DNA from: Lewinella sp. IMCC34183
Lineage (GTDB): Bacteria; Bacteroidota; Bacteroidia; Chitinophagales; Saprospiraceae
NCBI RefSeq assembly: GCF_003390915.1
Contig: NZ_QMEM01000002.1
Span: 310,001 to 374,000, forward strand
Direction: 5' to 3'
Length of the DNA: 64,000 nucleotides
Positions 30,001-37,266 of this stretch are shown one piece after another. Positions within the stretch are counted from its first letter, which is position 1; each line of letters opens with the position of its first letter. The notes under the pieces are model-generated. The model searched no databases. It saw only the letters and a program-made list of their open reading frames with translations, and was not told the DNA's origin. A program made the translations under genes and the position numbers.

Positions 30001-30190
30001 CACCACGGCCCTGGGCCTCATCCCGCTCTACCTGGGCGGCGGACTGATCTGGGAGCCGATGGCCATCGCCATTATGGTCGGCCTGCTGTTCGGTACGGTG
30101 ATCACGCTGATCTTCGTCCCCGTTACCTACAAGCTGCTGTTCGGCATCCGCGAACGCCGCCGGCCCGAACCGGAAGCGGATTTCGTCTGA
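27029..30190 (+). CDS. RND-family efflux pump (AcrB/HAE1 type)
   Basis: The 1053-aa protein is the full family length, with twelve membrane segments in the usual 1+5+1+5 layout and two large periplasmic loops. The N-terminal helix includes NRVTILVVLMVAVLGLVGYN. The proton-relay region in TM4 reads GMLVDNAIVISESM, with the conserved Asp. The TM10-TM11 region includes GVISLAGILINNAIVLIDRI. It uses the proton gradient to expel compounds through the adaptor and TolC protein encoded upstream. Drug or hydrophobic-compound export (HAE1 type) is more likely than heavy-metal export, because the charged residues expected for CusA are not apparent. The real substrates are unknown. Confidence 0.95.
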   Translation: MNISKLAIENNRVTILVVLMVAVLGLVGYNSLSRNAMPRFTIRVASVVSSFPGASPERIEELITERIERVAQELPEVKEITSESRTGLSIVNVELDPSVRAENMQPVWDRLRRKIDVIRPELPEGLRSIEVKDEDIGVEYGIQVGLTGPGYSLSELEDAAEDIRDNLVTLPDAAEVEITGMRQEQIFVEFDNARLARYGLSANQLQQTISATNIVFAGGDVMLGDQRIVLEPSGNFESLDDLANTVVNLGNEQTAKLGEIATISRGYATPAERLVRLGGEQGLVVAVAVREGANLVELGEDINRRLEVFNQTLPVGMEARRIASQDTFVQASVTNFVSNVVQSVAIVLAVMFLFLGWRTGLVVASLIPLAIVMTLMLMNVFDVGLNKVTLAALIMALGMLVDNAIVISESMMVGMEDGLSPRKAAYQATSELAIPLLISSLTTSAAFLAFFLAENTMGEIMGNLFIVISFALISSWILAMTVVTMLGVALIRVKQRGGDAGAVDDPEAATAPEAEAAPEKRNIFERLNAHYGGLIYWSLKHPWTVLVSVVVLFFFSLSLFGRLPFIFFPDSDRNLITMNIELPQGTDIQRTTEVVEGMEAYINAELLTDDPEANGIASYTSFVGEGPKSYDLGYQPGEANSGYAHVLLNTTRFEANNLMIERLENYGREQFPDADISVSPLSGGGGAAADVEVRISGPSADELFRISDNVKAELYQIPIATNITDDWGPKSKKVVVNIDPDKASAAGVTNQDIAVSLRTNVSGYTAGSYREGDESIPIVMRGRGAENYQVEDLEGLNVFAQGSGKNVPLAQVADVDVDWQYAKINHHDLVRTLAVRADAVLGYTATDVTRQLTPRLDSLSAQWPAGYTYELGGESERSREAMGAVAAKLPLAGFIIVLLLMLQFNSFRKTGIVLATIPLGIIGVILGLLLFQSYFGFMGFLGVISLAGILINNAIVLIDRIEIEERAGKTEFRAIVDACQQRFRPILLTTFTTALGLIPLYLGGGLIWEPMAIAIMVGLLFGTVITLIFVPVTYKLLFGIRERRRPEPEADFV

Positions 30191-30222
30191 CCCCATCCAC
30201 CCCGCACCCGCGGCCCCGCCGC

Positions 30223-30230
30223 TATCTTTA
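30223..30230 (+). promoter_or_regulatory. Putative -7 element for the GbsR/MarR regulator gene
   Basis: TATCTTTA is one base from TAnnTTTG and ends 17 nt before ATG 30248. The regulator may therefore have its own promoter in addition to read-through from the pump gene. No -33 match is seen in the GC-rich upstream sequence. Confidence 0.4.
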
Positions 30231-30247
30231 CGCCCAATCCGCACGTC

Positions 30248-30757
30248 ATGCAGAATTCCTCTCCCGAAAGCCCCGCTAACACCCCCATTCCCGACATCAA
30301 ACGGCGGGTGGAGGAGATCGGTGTTTTTTTCGAGCAGACCTCGCTGACGCCCACGGAGGCCCGGGTCTTCGCCCTGCTGCTGCTGGCCGACCCGCCCGAG
30401 ATGGAGTTTTTCGCCATCCAGGAGTTTCTGCAGGCCAGCAAGAGCACCATCAGCAATGCTATCCGGCGGCTGATGGACGAGGGGCGTATCGACTACATCA
30501 CCAAACCCGGCGACCGCAAGCGGTACTTCCGCGTCAGCGGCGAGAAGTGGCTGGGACAGATGCGGGAAGGGCTCGCCAAGCTGGGCCCCTTCATCCGCAC
30601 CATGAATAAGGTGATCGAACTGCGGCAGGGCACCGGCAGCTCGGAATTCAACCAGGAACTGGAGGAGATCAAGGACTACTTCCTTTTTCTGAAGGAAGAG
30701 TTGCCCATCCTTCAGGAAAAGTGGGACGAACGCAAGCGGGCACAGCAGGCGGAATGA
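30248..30757 (+). CDS. GbsR/MarR-type winged-helix transcriptional regulator
   Basis: The protein has 169 aa. A winged helix-turn-helix spans about residues 35-105 (TPTEARVFALLLLADPPEMEF, with the recognition region AIQEFLQASKSTISNAIRRL and wing GRIDYITKPGDRKRYFRV). A C-terminal helical dimerisation region follows. The pattern matches the GbsR group of MarR-like regulators, which often sit beside RND efflux genes in Bacteroidota. It lies 57 nt downstream of the pump gene, in the same direction. It is a good candidate to bind the palindrome at 23395-23420 and repress the operon; this is not shown by the sequence alone. Confidence 0.88.
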   Translation: MQNSSPESPANTPIPDIKRRVEEIGVFFEQTSLTPTEARVFALLLLADPPEMEFFAIQEFLQASKSTISNAIRRLMDEGRIDYITKPGDRKRYFRVSGEKWLGQMREGLAKLGPFIRTMNKVIELRQGTGSSEFNQELEEIKDYFLFLKEELPILQEKWDERKRAQQAE

Positions 30758-30769
30758 GGCCGTGGCGCC

Positions 30770-31849
30770 TCACACCGGCAAGCTGCGGGGGCGCACGCCG
30801 ATGACCGGCAGGCTTTTCCGTTTGCCGGTCAGCTCAACCGGGGGATACGCGTGAAGGATATAGTCGGGCCCGAGATCGAGACGTTCCGCGAGGGCCGGGG
30901 AGATCAGCAGCTGCTCGTCCAGCTCGTTACACTTGCTCTGGATGCGGGCCGTGGTATTGAGCACGTCGCCGTGGTAGGCCAGCTCACGCTTGACCAGCCC
31001 GACCTCCGCGACGGTGGTGCGGCCGATATGGGCGGCGGCCTTGAAAACGGGGTGCAGCCCGTAGGCCCGCTGGTAGTGCCCCGACCGGCGCGCCAGGATA
31101 CGCCCGAACTCGAAAAAGGCCGCTATACAGTTGTTATCGCGTAGCCCGGGATCCGGTTTCCAGCACAGGATGACCTCGTCGCCGACGTACTGGTAGATTT
31201 CCGCCCGGTGGTGGAGGACGGCATCGGTCACGTCGGCAAAGCAATCCTGGATCAGCTGCGAAAAGGCCAGGTGGCCCAGCCGTTCGGCAATGGGCGTGCT
31301 GTCGCGCATATCGATGAACAGGAAGATGCGCTCCTCCTCCCGCGGCCGGTGGTATTTCCCGAGCAACATGTTGGACAGGATACCCGGCCCCAGCTTCTGG
31401 ACCATCCGCTCGAAGAGCGTTATGATGATGCTTACCACGGTGAAGTACAGCAGGACCAGCAGCATCAACTTACTCGTGAGTATCCTCAGGAAGGTGACCC
31501 CGTCCCGAACCTCCCCGTTGATGCGCGGGTAGAGGTAGGTGGCTACGGCGATGAGCAGCACCACGAGCAGGAGATTCAGCACCGACTTCAGTGCCAGCCA
31601 CGGCATGAACCGCAGGCGCCGGAACTCCTTGCGATTCAGTAGCAGTTCGATCAGGAAGTAGCCGGTGCCGACCACGACGCCCAGCGAAAAGTCGAGCCAG
31701 GGCTCGATGAGCGCCTCCGGATCAAAATTCGGCCGCTCGGGCCAGCCGTAGTGGCGGATGATACCGAAGAGAAAGATCGCCGTCCACCAGGTGACAATCA
31801 GCTGCAACCAATAGACGACCTTGTTTCTGCTCATCATTGCCATGTACAT
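30770..31849 (-). CDS. Membrane-bound class III adenylate/guanylate cyclase
   Basis: The protein has up to 359 aa; the start could be ATG 31849, 31843, 31837 or 31834. The N-terminal 160 residues contain four hydrophobic segments (YWLQLIVTWWTAIFLFGII, FSLGVVVGTGYFLIELLL, LLLVVLLIAVATYLY, LMLLVLLYFTVVSIIITLF). A class III catalytic domain follows. Its two metal-binding Asp are visible in FLFIDMRDSTP and QYVGDEVILCW, and the later part has AYHGDVLNTTARIQSKC. It should make a cyclic nucleotide at the inner membrane. The residues that choose ATP or GTP cannot be assigned with certainty. It is convergent with the regulator gene, 12 nt apart. Confidence 0.88.
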   Translation of the reverse strand: MYMAMMSRNKVVYWLQLIVTWWTAIFLFGIIRHYGWPERPNFDPEALIEPWLDFSLGVVVGTGYFLIELLLNRKEFRRLRFMPWLALKSVLNLLLVVLLIAVATYLYPRINGEVRDGVTFLRILTSKLMLLVLLYFTVVSIIITLFERMVQKLGPGILSNMLLGKYHRPREEERIFLFIDMRDSTPIAERLGHLAFSQLIQDCFADVTDAVLHHRAEIYQYVGDEVILCWKPDPGLRDNNCIAAFFEFGRILARRSGHYQRAYGLHPVFKAAAHIGRTTVAEVGLVKRELAYHGDVLNTTARIQSKCNELDEQLLISPALAERLDLGPDYILHAYPPVELTGKRKSLPVIGVRPRSLPV

Positions 31850-31885
31850 ACAAGGTAGTCTTTCCCCGGCGGCGCGACCGCCACC

Positions 31886-33322
31886 CTAGCGCTCACGGAG
31901 CAGTTGCCGCAGCTCCCCCAGGTCCACCAGCCGAAAGAGGAACAGCAGCCCCGCCCCGGCACCGAGGACCAGCAGAAACTGCACGACCCAGTCGACATAC
32001 AGGAAGCCGGACGCCAGTACCGGCAGAATCAGCAGTAGCCCCGCCAGCACGAACAGCCGCAGCCAGTTCACCGCAGCGACCGGGAGCACCAGCCACCGAT
32101 GCGCCAATCCGGCCTGCAACAGGGCAATGACGGTCTGTGTCGCCAGCGTCACCGCCGCGGCGCCGGGCGCCCCGTAGCGCGGCAGCGCCCAGAGGTTACC
32201 GCAGAGATTCAGCGCGATGCCCGCCAGGAATACGTAGTTCATCCGCCCGATGTAGCCCGTGGCGGATAGCAGTGCCCCGTAGGCGTAGTTGAGGCACTGG
32301 GCCACGAAGGTGAGGGACAGAAAAAACAGAATCGTGGCCGTACGCGGCTCCGCGAAGTCGTACAGGAGGTACACGATCGGGCGGGCGTAGGCCGCTACGG
32401 CGATACCGACCACCAGTCCGCCCCCGACCAGCAACTGCACGCTGAACCGCAGCAGGTCGGTCAGGGACTCTCCCCGGGCGTGCAGCCGGGCGTACATGGG
32501 CAGCAGCAGTCCCGCCAGCAGCCAGCCTACGGTATTTACGGCGTCGAGCAGGCGGTAGCCGGCAGCGTAGTGGCCGGCGGCGGCGGCCCCGTCCGGCAGT
32601 AACCGCTCGATCATCACCGCGTCCGTACGCGTATAGGCCGCCTGCAGCAGGATAGCGATGGCGAAGGGGGCGCCCCCGCGCAGCAACAGCAACAGGGTAC
32701 GCCGGCTGAACCGGGGCCGCAATCGCTCCAGTCCGTCCCGGAGCGCGTAGCCCAGCCCCGCCGCCGTGACTCCCCAGCACAGCACCTGCGCCCCGGCGAA
32801 CAGCCCGATACTCAGCCGTTCCGGCGCGAACAGCAGTACCCCACCGACCAGGGCGATCATCAGCAGCTTGTCCAGGATACTGAAGGTGCTGTCCAGCGCG
32901 TAGCGCCCCAGCCCCGCCAGCCCCGACCGCAGGTAGAGGACCAGGCTGTTGAGCAGTTGCCCGCAGCCGATCAGCAGCAGCAGGCCGAGCTCGTAACTAC
33001 GGTACCCGATCCATACTCCCGCCCCGAGCAGGACAAGGAGATATACGCCACTGAGTACCGTCTTCAGGGCTAGGAAATACGGAAAGTACTTGGCCAGCAG
33101 GTGCCGGTGCCCGCTCAGGGTACGGCTGTTGTACAGCTGCAACCCCCCATCGGCGATCACCTGCAGGATCATCCCCAGCCCCAGCAACGAGAAATACAGC
33201 CCGTAGTCCGCCTCCGGCAGCACGTTCTGCACCGTACGCTCGATGCCAAACAAGTACACGCCCTTCACGATCAGGTTCAGGACCAGCACCAGGACGGCAT
33301 TGCGGAAGAAGGAGGCTAGCAT
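31886..33322 (-). CDS. Polysaccharide flippase (Wzx/MOP family)
   Basis: The 478-aa protein is highly hydrophobic with 12-14 predicted membrane helices, the length and profile of oligosaccharide flippases. Arg- and Gly-rich loops occur between helices (RRTLLLLLRGGAPFAIAILLQ, residues about 228-248), and AAYTRTDAVMIERLL matches a conserved stretch of the family. It should move lipid-linked sugar units across the inner membrane. No polysaccharide gene cluster surrounds it, so it acts with genes elsewhere. It shares the strand with the cyclase gene, separated by 36 nt. Confidence 0.85.
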   Translation of the reverse strand: MLASFFRNAVLVLVLNLIVKGVYLFGIERTVQNVLPEADYGLYFSLLGLGMILQVIADGGLQLYNSRTLSGHRHLLAKYFPYFLALKTVLSGVYLLVLLGAGVWIGYRSYELGLLLLIGCGQLLNSLVLYLRSGLAGLGRYALDSTFSILDKLLMIALVGGVLLFAPERLSIGLFAGAQVLCWGVTAAGLGYALRDGLERLRPRFSRRTLLLLLRGGAPFAIAILLQAAYTRTDAVMIERLLPDGAAAAGHYAAGYRLLDAVNTVGWLLAGLLLPMYARLHARGESLTDLLRFSVQLLVGGGLVVGIAVAAYARPIVYLLYDFAEPRTATILFFLSLTFVAQCLNYAYGALLSATGYIGRMNYVFLAGIALNLCGNLWALPRYGAPGAAAVTLATQTVIALLQAGLAHRWLVLPVAAVNWLRLFVLAGLLLILPVLASGFLYVDWVVQFLLVLGAGAGLLFLFRLVDLGELRQLLRER

Positions 33323-33389
33323 TCGTGGTACAATAGTAGTTTAGTCTGGTGGTCTTTTACTACTGGAGTCGGGTAGTGCCGCCGTCAGC

Positions 33390-33440
33390 CCATCAATCCC
33401 TGGTCCATCAATCCCTCCGTCCATCAGTCCATCAACCCCT
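33390..33440. repeat. Short imperfect direct repeats
   Basis: Four copies of a CCATCAaTCC-like unit lie upstream of aroQ: at 33390-33401, 33405-33416, 33421-33428 (shortened) and 33429-33440. The first two share CCATCAATCCCT exactly. The stretch is pyrimidine-rich and continues as CCCTTCC/CCCTAA-like sequence to about 33480. It is intergenic, with no evident coding role. Confidence 0.6.
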
Positions 33441-33470
33441 AGCCCCCTTCCCCCTTAACCCCTAACTCCC

Positions 33471-33478
33471 TACCTTTC
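33471..33478 (+). promoter_or_regulatory. Putative -7 element for aroQ
   Basis: TACCTTTC lies 62 nt upstream of ATG 33541 and differs from TAnnTTTG at the last base. It follows the pyrimidine-rich repeats. The -33 element is not obvious. Confidence 0.35.
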
Positions 33479-33540
33479 CCACTCACCCACCGGAATGCGG
33501 CCCGACTACCGTACTGCCCCCGGTACCACCGTACTACCCC

Positions 33541-33963
33541 ATGTTGCGCGTAATGATCATCAACGGACCGAACCTCAACCTGCTCGGCAAGCGGCAGCCG
33601 GAGATCTACGGGGAAGACACCTTCGACGACTTCATGCTGCACCTGAAGGGCAAATTCGTGGATTCCGATGTGGAGCTAAACTACTACCAGAGCAACCACG
33701 AGGGGGAACTGCTCGACAAGCTGCACGAGATCGGCTACGACTACGACGGCATCGTGCTGAACGCGGGTGCCTATACCCATACGAGCGTGGCCCTGGCGGA
33801 CGCGATAGCGGCCATCGAGACGCCCGTCATCGAAGTGCACATCAGCAACGTCCACAAGCGGGAGGCCTTCCGGCACCACAGTTACCTGTCGCCGCACTGT
33901 GAAGGGGTGATCGTAGGCTTCGGCCTGCGGGGCTACGAGCTGGCGGTGCAGTATTTTGTTTAG
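33541..33963 (+). CDS. aroQ: 3-dehydroquinate dehydratase, type II
   Basis: The 140-aa protein is the normal size for the dodecameric type II enzyme, which dehydrates 3-dehydroquinate to 3-dehydroshikimate in the shikimate pathway. The family signatures are all present: INGPNLNLLGKRQPEIYG with the catalytic Tyr and Arg, YYQSNHEGELLDKLHE, NAGAYTHTSVALADAI, and EVHISNVHKREAFRHHSYLS. It is cytoplasmic. It is divergent from the flippase gene and 53 nt upstream of the Bax inhibitor-like gene; no other aromatic-pathway gene is nearby. Confidence 0.97.
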   Translation: MLRVMIINGPNLNLLGKRQPEIYGEDTFDDFMLHLKGKFVDSDVELNYYQSNHEGELLDKLHEIGYDYDGIVLNAGAYTHTSVALADAIAAIETPVIEVHISNVHKREAFRHHSYLSPHCEGVIVGFGLRGYELAVQYFV

Positions 33964-34016
33964 GGTGCAACGACTTGTGTCGTCAGACGTTTTATTTACT
34001 AACTAATCCTTGATAC

Positions 34017-34784
34017 ATGTCCCTATCCGATCGCTTTAGCAAATCCAGCAACCCCCTCCTGAGCGAGGAGCGCCTGGCCAAAGCGTCCGCGCGCCCGCTC
34101 GACGGCGGGTTCATCCAGCGTGCCGAAGACAACATCATGACCGTCGACGGCGCCGTCAATAAGACCTTCCTACTGGGCGTACTGCTCTTGGCCACCGCCG
34201 TGTACTCCTTCTTCTTTCCCAGCCAGCTGTTCGTTTGGGGCGGTGCTCTCGGTGGCCTGGCCCTCGTCTTCGTCATGGCCTTCAAGCCCAAGCTCTCGGG
34301 TACCCTGGCGCCCATATATGCCTTGCTTGAGGGCCTTTTCGTCGGCTCGGTCACGGCGATCTACGCGGCCGGCTTCGGGGTCGGCATGGTCTTCAATGCC
34401 ATCCTGGCCACCATCGCCCTGCTGTTCATGATGCTCTTCATCTACAAAGCGGGCATCATCACCGTCAACAACAAGTTCCGCTCCGGCGTGATGATGGCTA
34501 CCGGGGCCATCTTCGTGGTGTACCTCATCAATATGGGACTGAGCTTTTTCGGGATGAACATCCCTTTCCTCCACTCCGGCGGAATGCTCGGTATCGGCAT
34601 CAGCCTCGTCATCATCGGCGTAGCTACCCTCAACCTGCTGCTCGACTTCGATAACATCGAGCGCGGTGCCGCCATGCAGTCGCCCAAATACATGGAGTGG
34701 TTCTGTGCCATGGGCCTCATCGTGACGCTGGTATGGCTGTACCTCGAGATCCTGCGCCTGCTGTCGGTCATGAGCCGCGACTAA
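34017..34784 (+). CDS. Bax inhibitor-1/YccA-family membrane protein
   Basis: The protein has 255 aa. A hydrophilic N-terminus of about 45 residues (RFSKSSNPLLSEERLAKA) is followed by seven membrane helices, matching the BaxI_1 subgroup common in Bacteroidota. Conserved segments include LEGLFVGSVTAIYA and the C-terminal DFDNIERGAAMQSPKYMEWF with EILRLLSVMSRD, where acidic residues form the proton/calcium-sensitive latch in studied members. It acts in the inner membrane; its function in bacteria is poorly defined, with ion leak and stress tolerance proposed. A strong terminator hairpin follows the gene. Confidence 0.92.
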   Translation: MSLSDRFSKSSNPLLSEERLAKASARPLDGGFIQRAEDNIMTVDGAVNKTFLLGVLLLATAVYSFFFPSQLFVWGGALGGLALVFVMAFKPKLSGTLAPIYALLEGLFVGSVTAIYAAGFGVGMVFNAILATIALLFMMLFIYKAGIITVNNKFRSGVMMATGAIFVVYLINMGLSFFGMNIPFLHSGGMLGIGISLVIIGVATLNLLLDFDNIERGAAMQSPKYMEWFCAMGLIVTLVWLYLEILRLLSVMSRD

Positions 34785-34812
34785 GCCGCCGGTAGCAACG
34801 CTATGGAAAAGC

Positions 34813-34848
34813 AACAGGGGAAAACGGACGTGTCCGTTTTCCCCTGTT
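34813..34848 (+). terminator. Perfect 17-bp inverted repeat, transcription terminator
   Basis: The arms at 34813-34829 and 34832-34848 are exact reverse complements, separated by GT. Each arm combines AACAGGGG with AAAACGGAC. The right arm ends in TT and is followed by TGC, so the T-run is short. The site lies 29 nt after the Bax inhibitor gene stop. Because of its symmetry it could also end transcription arriving from the minus strand. Confidence 0.75.
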
Positions 34849-35000
34849 TGCTATACAGCCGAGTTGATTCAGTGAGTATAAAGTGAGGCTGTTGTATTCA
34901 TCATCAAAACCACAAGGGTAACGGCCGGGGGGTACGGTGCGCTGCCCGGCGGAGAAAAAATAATAACACTTTTTTAATATCTGTTCTCCCCCCCCTCCGA

Positions 35001-36071
35001 TCAGCCGGCCGGCGCCGCCGCCGCGAGCAGGTCGAGGTACGTGCGGATGCCCGCTTCGATCTCCCGGATGTAGATGTACTCATCGGCCGTATGGCTGCGG
35101 GCGCTGTCGCCGGGTCCGAGCTTGAGGGTAGGAAAGGTCATCAGCGCCTGGTCGCTCAGCGTCGGCGATCCGTACGTGGCCGCCTGCGGGCGGACGGCGC
35201 GGGCGGCGCGGACGAGGAAGTGATCCTCGCCGATACCGCTGGACTGCAACCGCAGGCTCCGGGGCGTAAGCGTAGCGTGTCGGCATACGCCGCGCAGCTC
35301 CGCTACCGCTTCCTCGTTCGTGTAGGCTTCGTTGACGCGCAGGTCGACTACAAAACTGCAGCGATCCGGTACCACGTTGTGCTGAGTACCGGCGGAAATG
35401 ACCGTCACCGCGGCGCTGGTCGGACCGAGCCGCTCGCTGGGCCGGGCAAAGTCGTGATCGCGGATGGCGGCGATGTCGTCGACCGCCAGGTACAGGGCAT
35501 TGACGCCCTCCTTGCGGGCGGCGTGGCCGCTCTTTCCCCGGGTTTCTCCGTCGATAACCACCAATCCCCGTTCGGCCACGGCCAGATCGAGCAGGGTGGG
35601 TTCCCCGACGATGCCGCAGTCGATCCGCGGTAGCCGGGGCAGCAGGGCGGCAATGCCGTTGGGGCCGCTGATCTCCTCCTCCGCCGTCGCCGCGAATACC
35701 AGGTTAACGGACAGGTCCGGGTCGTTCTCGAGCTCGACGAAGGCGGCGAGCAGACTCACCAGCGCCCCGCCGGCGTCGTTGCTGCCCAGCCCGTACAGTT
35801 TGCCGTCGATCACCTCGGCCAGGTAGGGGTCGCGGGTGTAGCCGGCGGCGGGCTTCACGGTATCATGGTGGCTGTTGAGCAGGACGGTGGACCGGCCCTC
35901 CACCCAGTGGCGGCTGCGCGTCCATACGTTGTTCAGGTGGCGCTCCGGCCGCAGCCCCCGCTCGTACAGGAAGGAGCTCAGGATGGCCGCCGTAGCTTCC
36001 TCCTCCCGGCTCAGGGAGGGCGTGGCGATCAGTTGCTGCAGTAATTCGGTGTAGTCGCGGTACTTCCCCAT
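35001..36071 (-). CDS. M20-family metallohydrolase (ArgE/DapE type)
   Basis: The protein has 356 aa from ATG 36071. It has the zinc-ligand pattern of M20 deacylases: His and Asp in LLNSHHDTVKPA, bridging Asp in GLGSNDAGGALVS, paired Glu in ATAEEEISGPNG, and a C-terminal His in RSHTADEYIY. The dimerisation insert lies in the middle (TRGKSGHAARKEGVN). In Bacteroidota this branch includes the N-acyl-ornithine deacetylases of arginine synthesis, so ArgE-like activity is the first guess. The gene is alone here, without arginine genes, so the substrate stays open. A -7-like TACCTTGC lies at 36099-36106. Confidence 0.9.
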   Translation of the reverse strand: MGKYRDYTELLQQLIATPSLSREEEATAAILSSFLYERGLRPERHLNNVWTRSRHWVEGRSTVLLNSHHDTVKPAAGYTRDPYLAEVIDGKLYGLGSNDAGGALVSLLAAFVELENDPDLSVNLVFAATAEEEISGPNGIAALLPRLPRIDCGIVGEPTLLDLAVAERGLVVIDGETRGKSGHAARKEGVNALYLAVDDIAAIRDHDFARPSERLGPTSAAVTVISAGTQHNVVPDRCSFVVDLRVNEAYTNEEAVAELRGVCRHATLTPRSLRLQSSGIGEDHFLVRAARAVRPQAATYGSPTLSDQALMTFPTLKLGPGDSARSHTADEYIYIREIEAGIRTYLDLLAAAAPAG

Positions 36072-36098
36072 AGGTTTGCTTGCTCCGGCGTTCGGATC

Positions 36099-36106
36099 GC
36101 AAGGTA
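36099..36106 (-). promoter_or_regulatory. Putative -7 element for the M20 hydrolase gene
   Basis: TACCTTGC on the minus strand ends 27 nt upstream of ATG 36071. It carries the TAYCTT core but lacks the TTTG end. No -33 element was found. Confidence 0.35.
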
Positions 36107-36153
36107 GCACGTACGGTGCAAGGGCGGCGGTGCGCAGGTGCGGAGAAACGCCG

Positions 36154-37194
36154 TTAAAGGACGATCCGGAACCCGAAATTAACCCCCGGCACCCAGCGCT
36201 CGTTGGTCAGGTCATAGCGGAGTTGCGGGCCCGCCTCCACGGCCAGCCAGGCATTGAGCAGGTACATGGCGCCGGCACCAGCCGTCACGTAGGTGAAGCT
36301 GCCGGGGAAGTAATCGATGCCCGCGTTGCTGTCCAGGCTTTCCCACAACCGGCCGGCGCCCGCCTCTCCGTAGGCCACCAGGCGGTGGCCGGTGGTGAGC
36401 AGGTAGCGCAGCCCGGCGCCGAGGTGGAGCTCCCGGAAGCGAACGTAGCGCTCCCCGTCTCCGTCACGGAACTGGTAGGACTCATAACTCCCCCCGTAAC
36501 CCGCCACCGCGGCGACGGCCAGCCGGCGGGTTAGGAAGAAATGGGCACCGGTACGCGCCGTGAGGCGCCGGGTATTCTCGGTAAGGGTGGCCGAGGCAAG
36601 TTGTCCGCCAAGCAGCAGCGTACCCCGCCGGAAACGAACGACGGGAGTCGTGTCGGCCGCCCCATACCGCAGCCGGAGTTCCAGCCGCGCGCCCAGTTGC
36701 AGGGAATTGGCGCCCTCCGCCACGGTGTAGCCGGCGTAGGGCGTGAGCCGGGCCCCGCCGCCCACGGGAAGCTGTACACCGGCCGATACCGTGGCGCTGC
36801 CAAAGGCGGTGAGGTCCGTTCCGTCGTAGTCTACCCCCGACTGCAGTTGTCCGAAGGCACCCGGGGCGGCGGCATTAAGGAAGTAGTACCGGACGAAGGG
36901 GTGCAGGGAAAAGGCCCGCAGCCCGTACTCGCCACTGAGAATGGAGGCCCGCACCTGTCCGCCGACCAACAGACCGTCCAGCAGGGCCACACCGAAGCCG
37001 CCGCCCGCCTGCAGCACGGTCCGCTCGACGTCGGTACGCCGGTAGAGCGACAGGCCGGCCCCCGCCTCCGGGACGGGCTGGGGCGAGCGGAAGTCCGCGG
37101 CGTGATCAAAGAGGATCAGCCGGTCGCCGCGCTGCAGTTGAGCGTGGACGGTACCTACGGACAGCAGAAAAAAGAGGAGTAGAAGCTTGCGCAT
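36154..37194 (-). CDS. Outer-membrane beta-barrel protein, QRGD paralog 1
   Basis: The protein has 346 aa with a signal peptide (MRKLLLLFFLLSVGTVHA), and the mature chain starts QLQRGDRLI. The rest is alternating polar/hydrophobic beta strands. Two similar halves can be aligned: LHPFVRYYFLN with GVQLPVGGGARLTPYAGY, and GAGLRYLLTTGHRLVAYGEAG with WLAVEAGPQLRYDL. It ends VNFGFRIVL, a hydrophobic barrel terminus. It is the most diverged of four adjacent paralogs on this strand. No known family function can be given. Expected location: outer membrane. Confidence 0.85.
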   Translation of the reverse strand: MRKLLLLFFLLSVGTVHAQLQRGDRLILFDHAADFRSPQPVPEAGAGLSLYRRTDVERTVLQAGGGFGVALLDGLLVGGQVRASILSGEYGLRAFSLHPFVRYYFLNAAAPGAFGQLQSGVDYDGTDLTAFGSATVSAGVQLPVGGGARLTPYAGYTVAEGANSLQLGARLELRLRYGAADTTPVVRFRRGTLLLGGQLASATLTENTRRLTARTGAHFFLTRRLAVAAVAGYGGSYESYQFRDGDGERYVRFRELHLGAGLRYLLTTGHRLVAYGEAGAGRLWESLDSNAGIDYFPGSFTYVTAGAGAMYLLNAWLAVEAGPQLRYDLTNERWVPGVNFGFRIVL

Positions 37195-37266
37195 GGGATG
37201 CCTTGAATTAAAGGGTTAGCATCCCTTTATCTTCTCCCCGCCCCCGCCGTTACACCGTGGGAAGAG

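Noticed and set aside
33968..33981. Small hairpin ACGAC-TTGT-GTCGT after aroQ considered as terminator
   Set aside because: The stem is only 5 bp and no T-run follows directly, so it is too weak to call.
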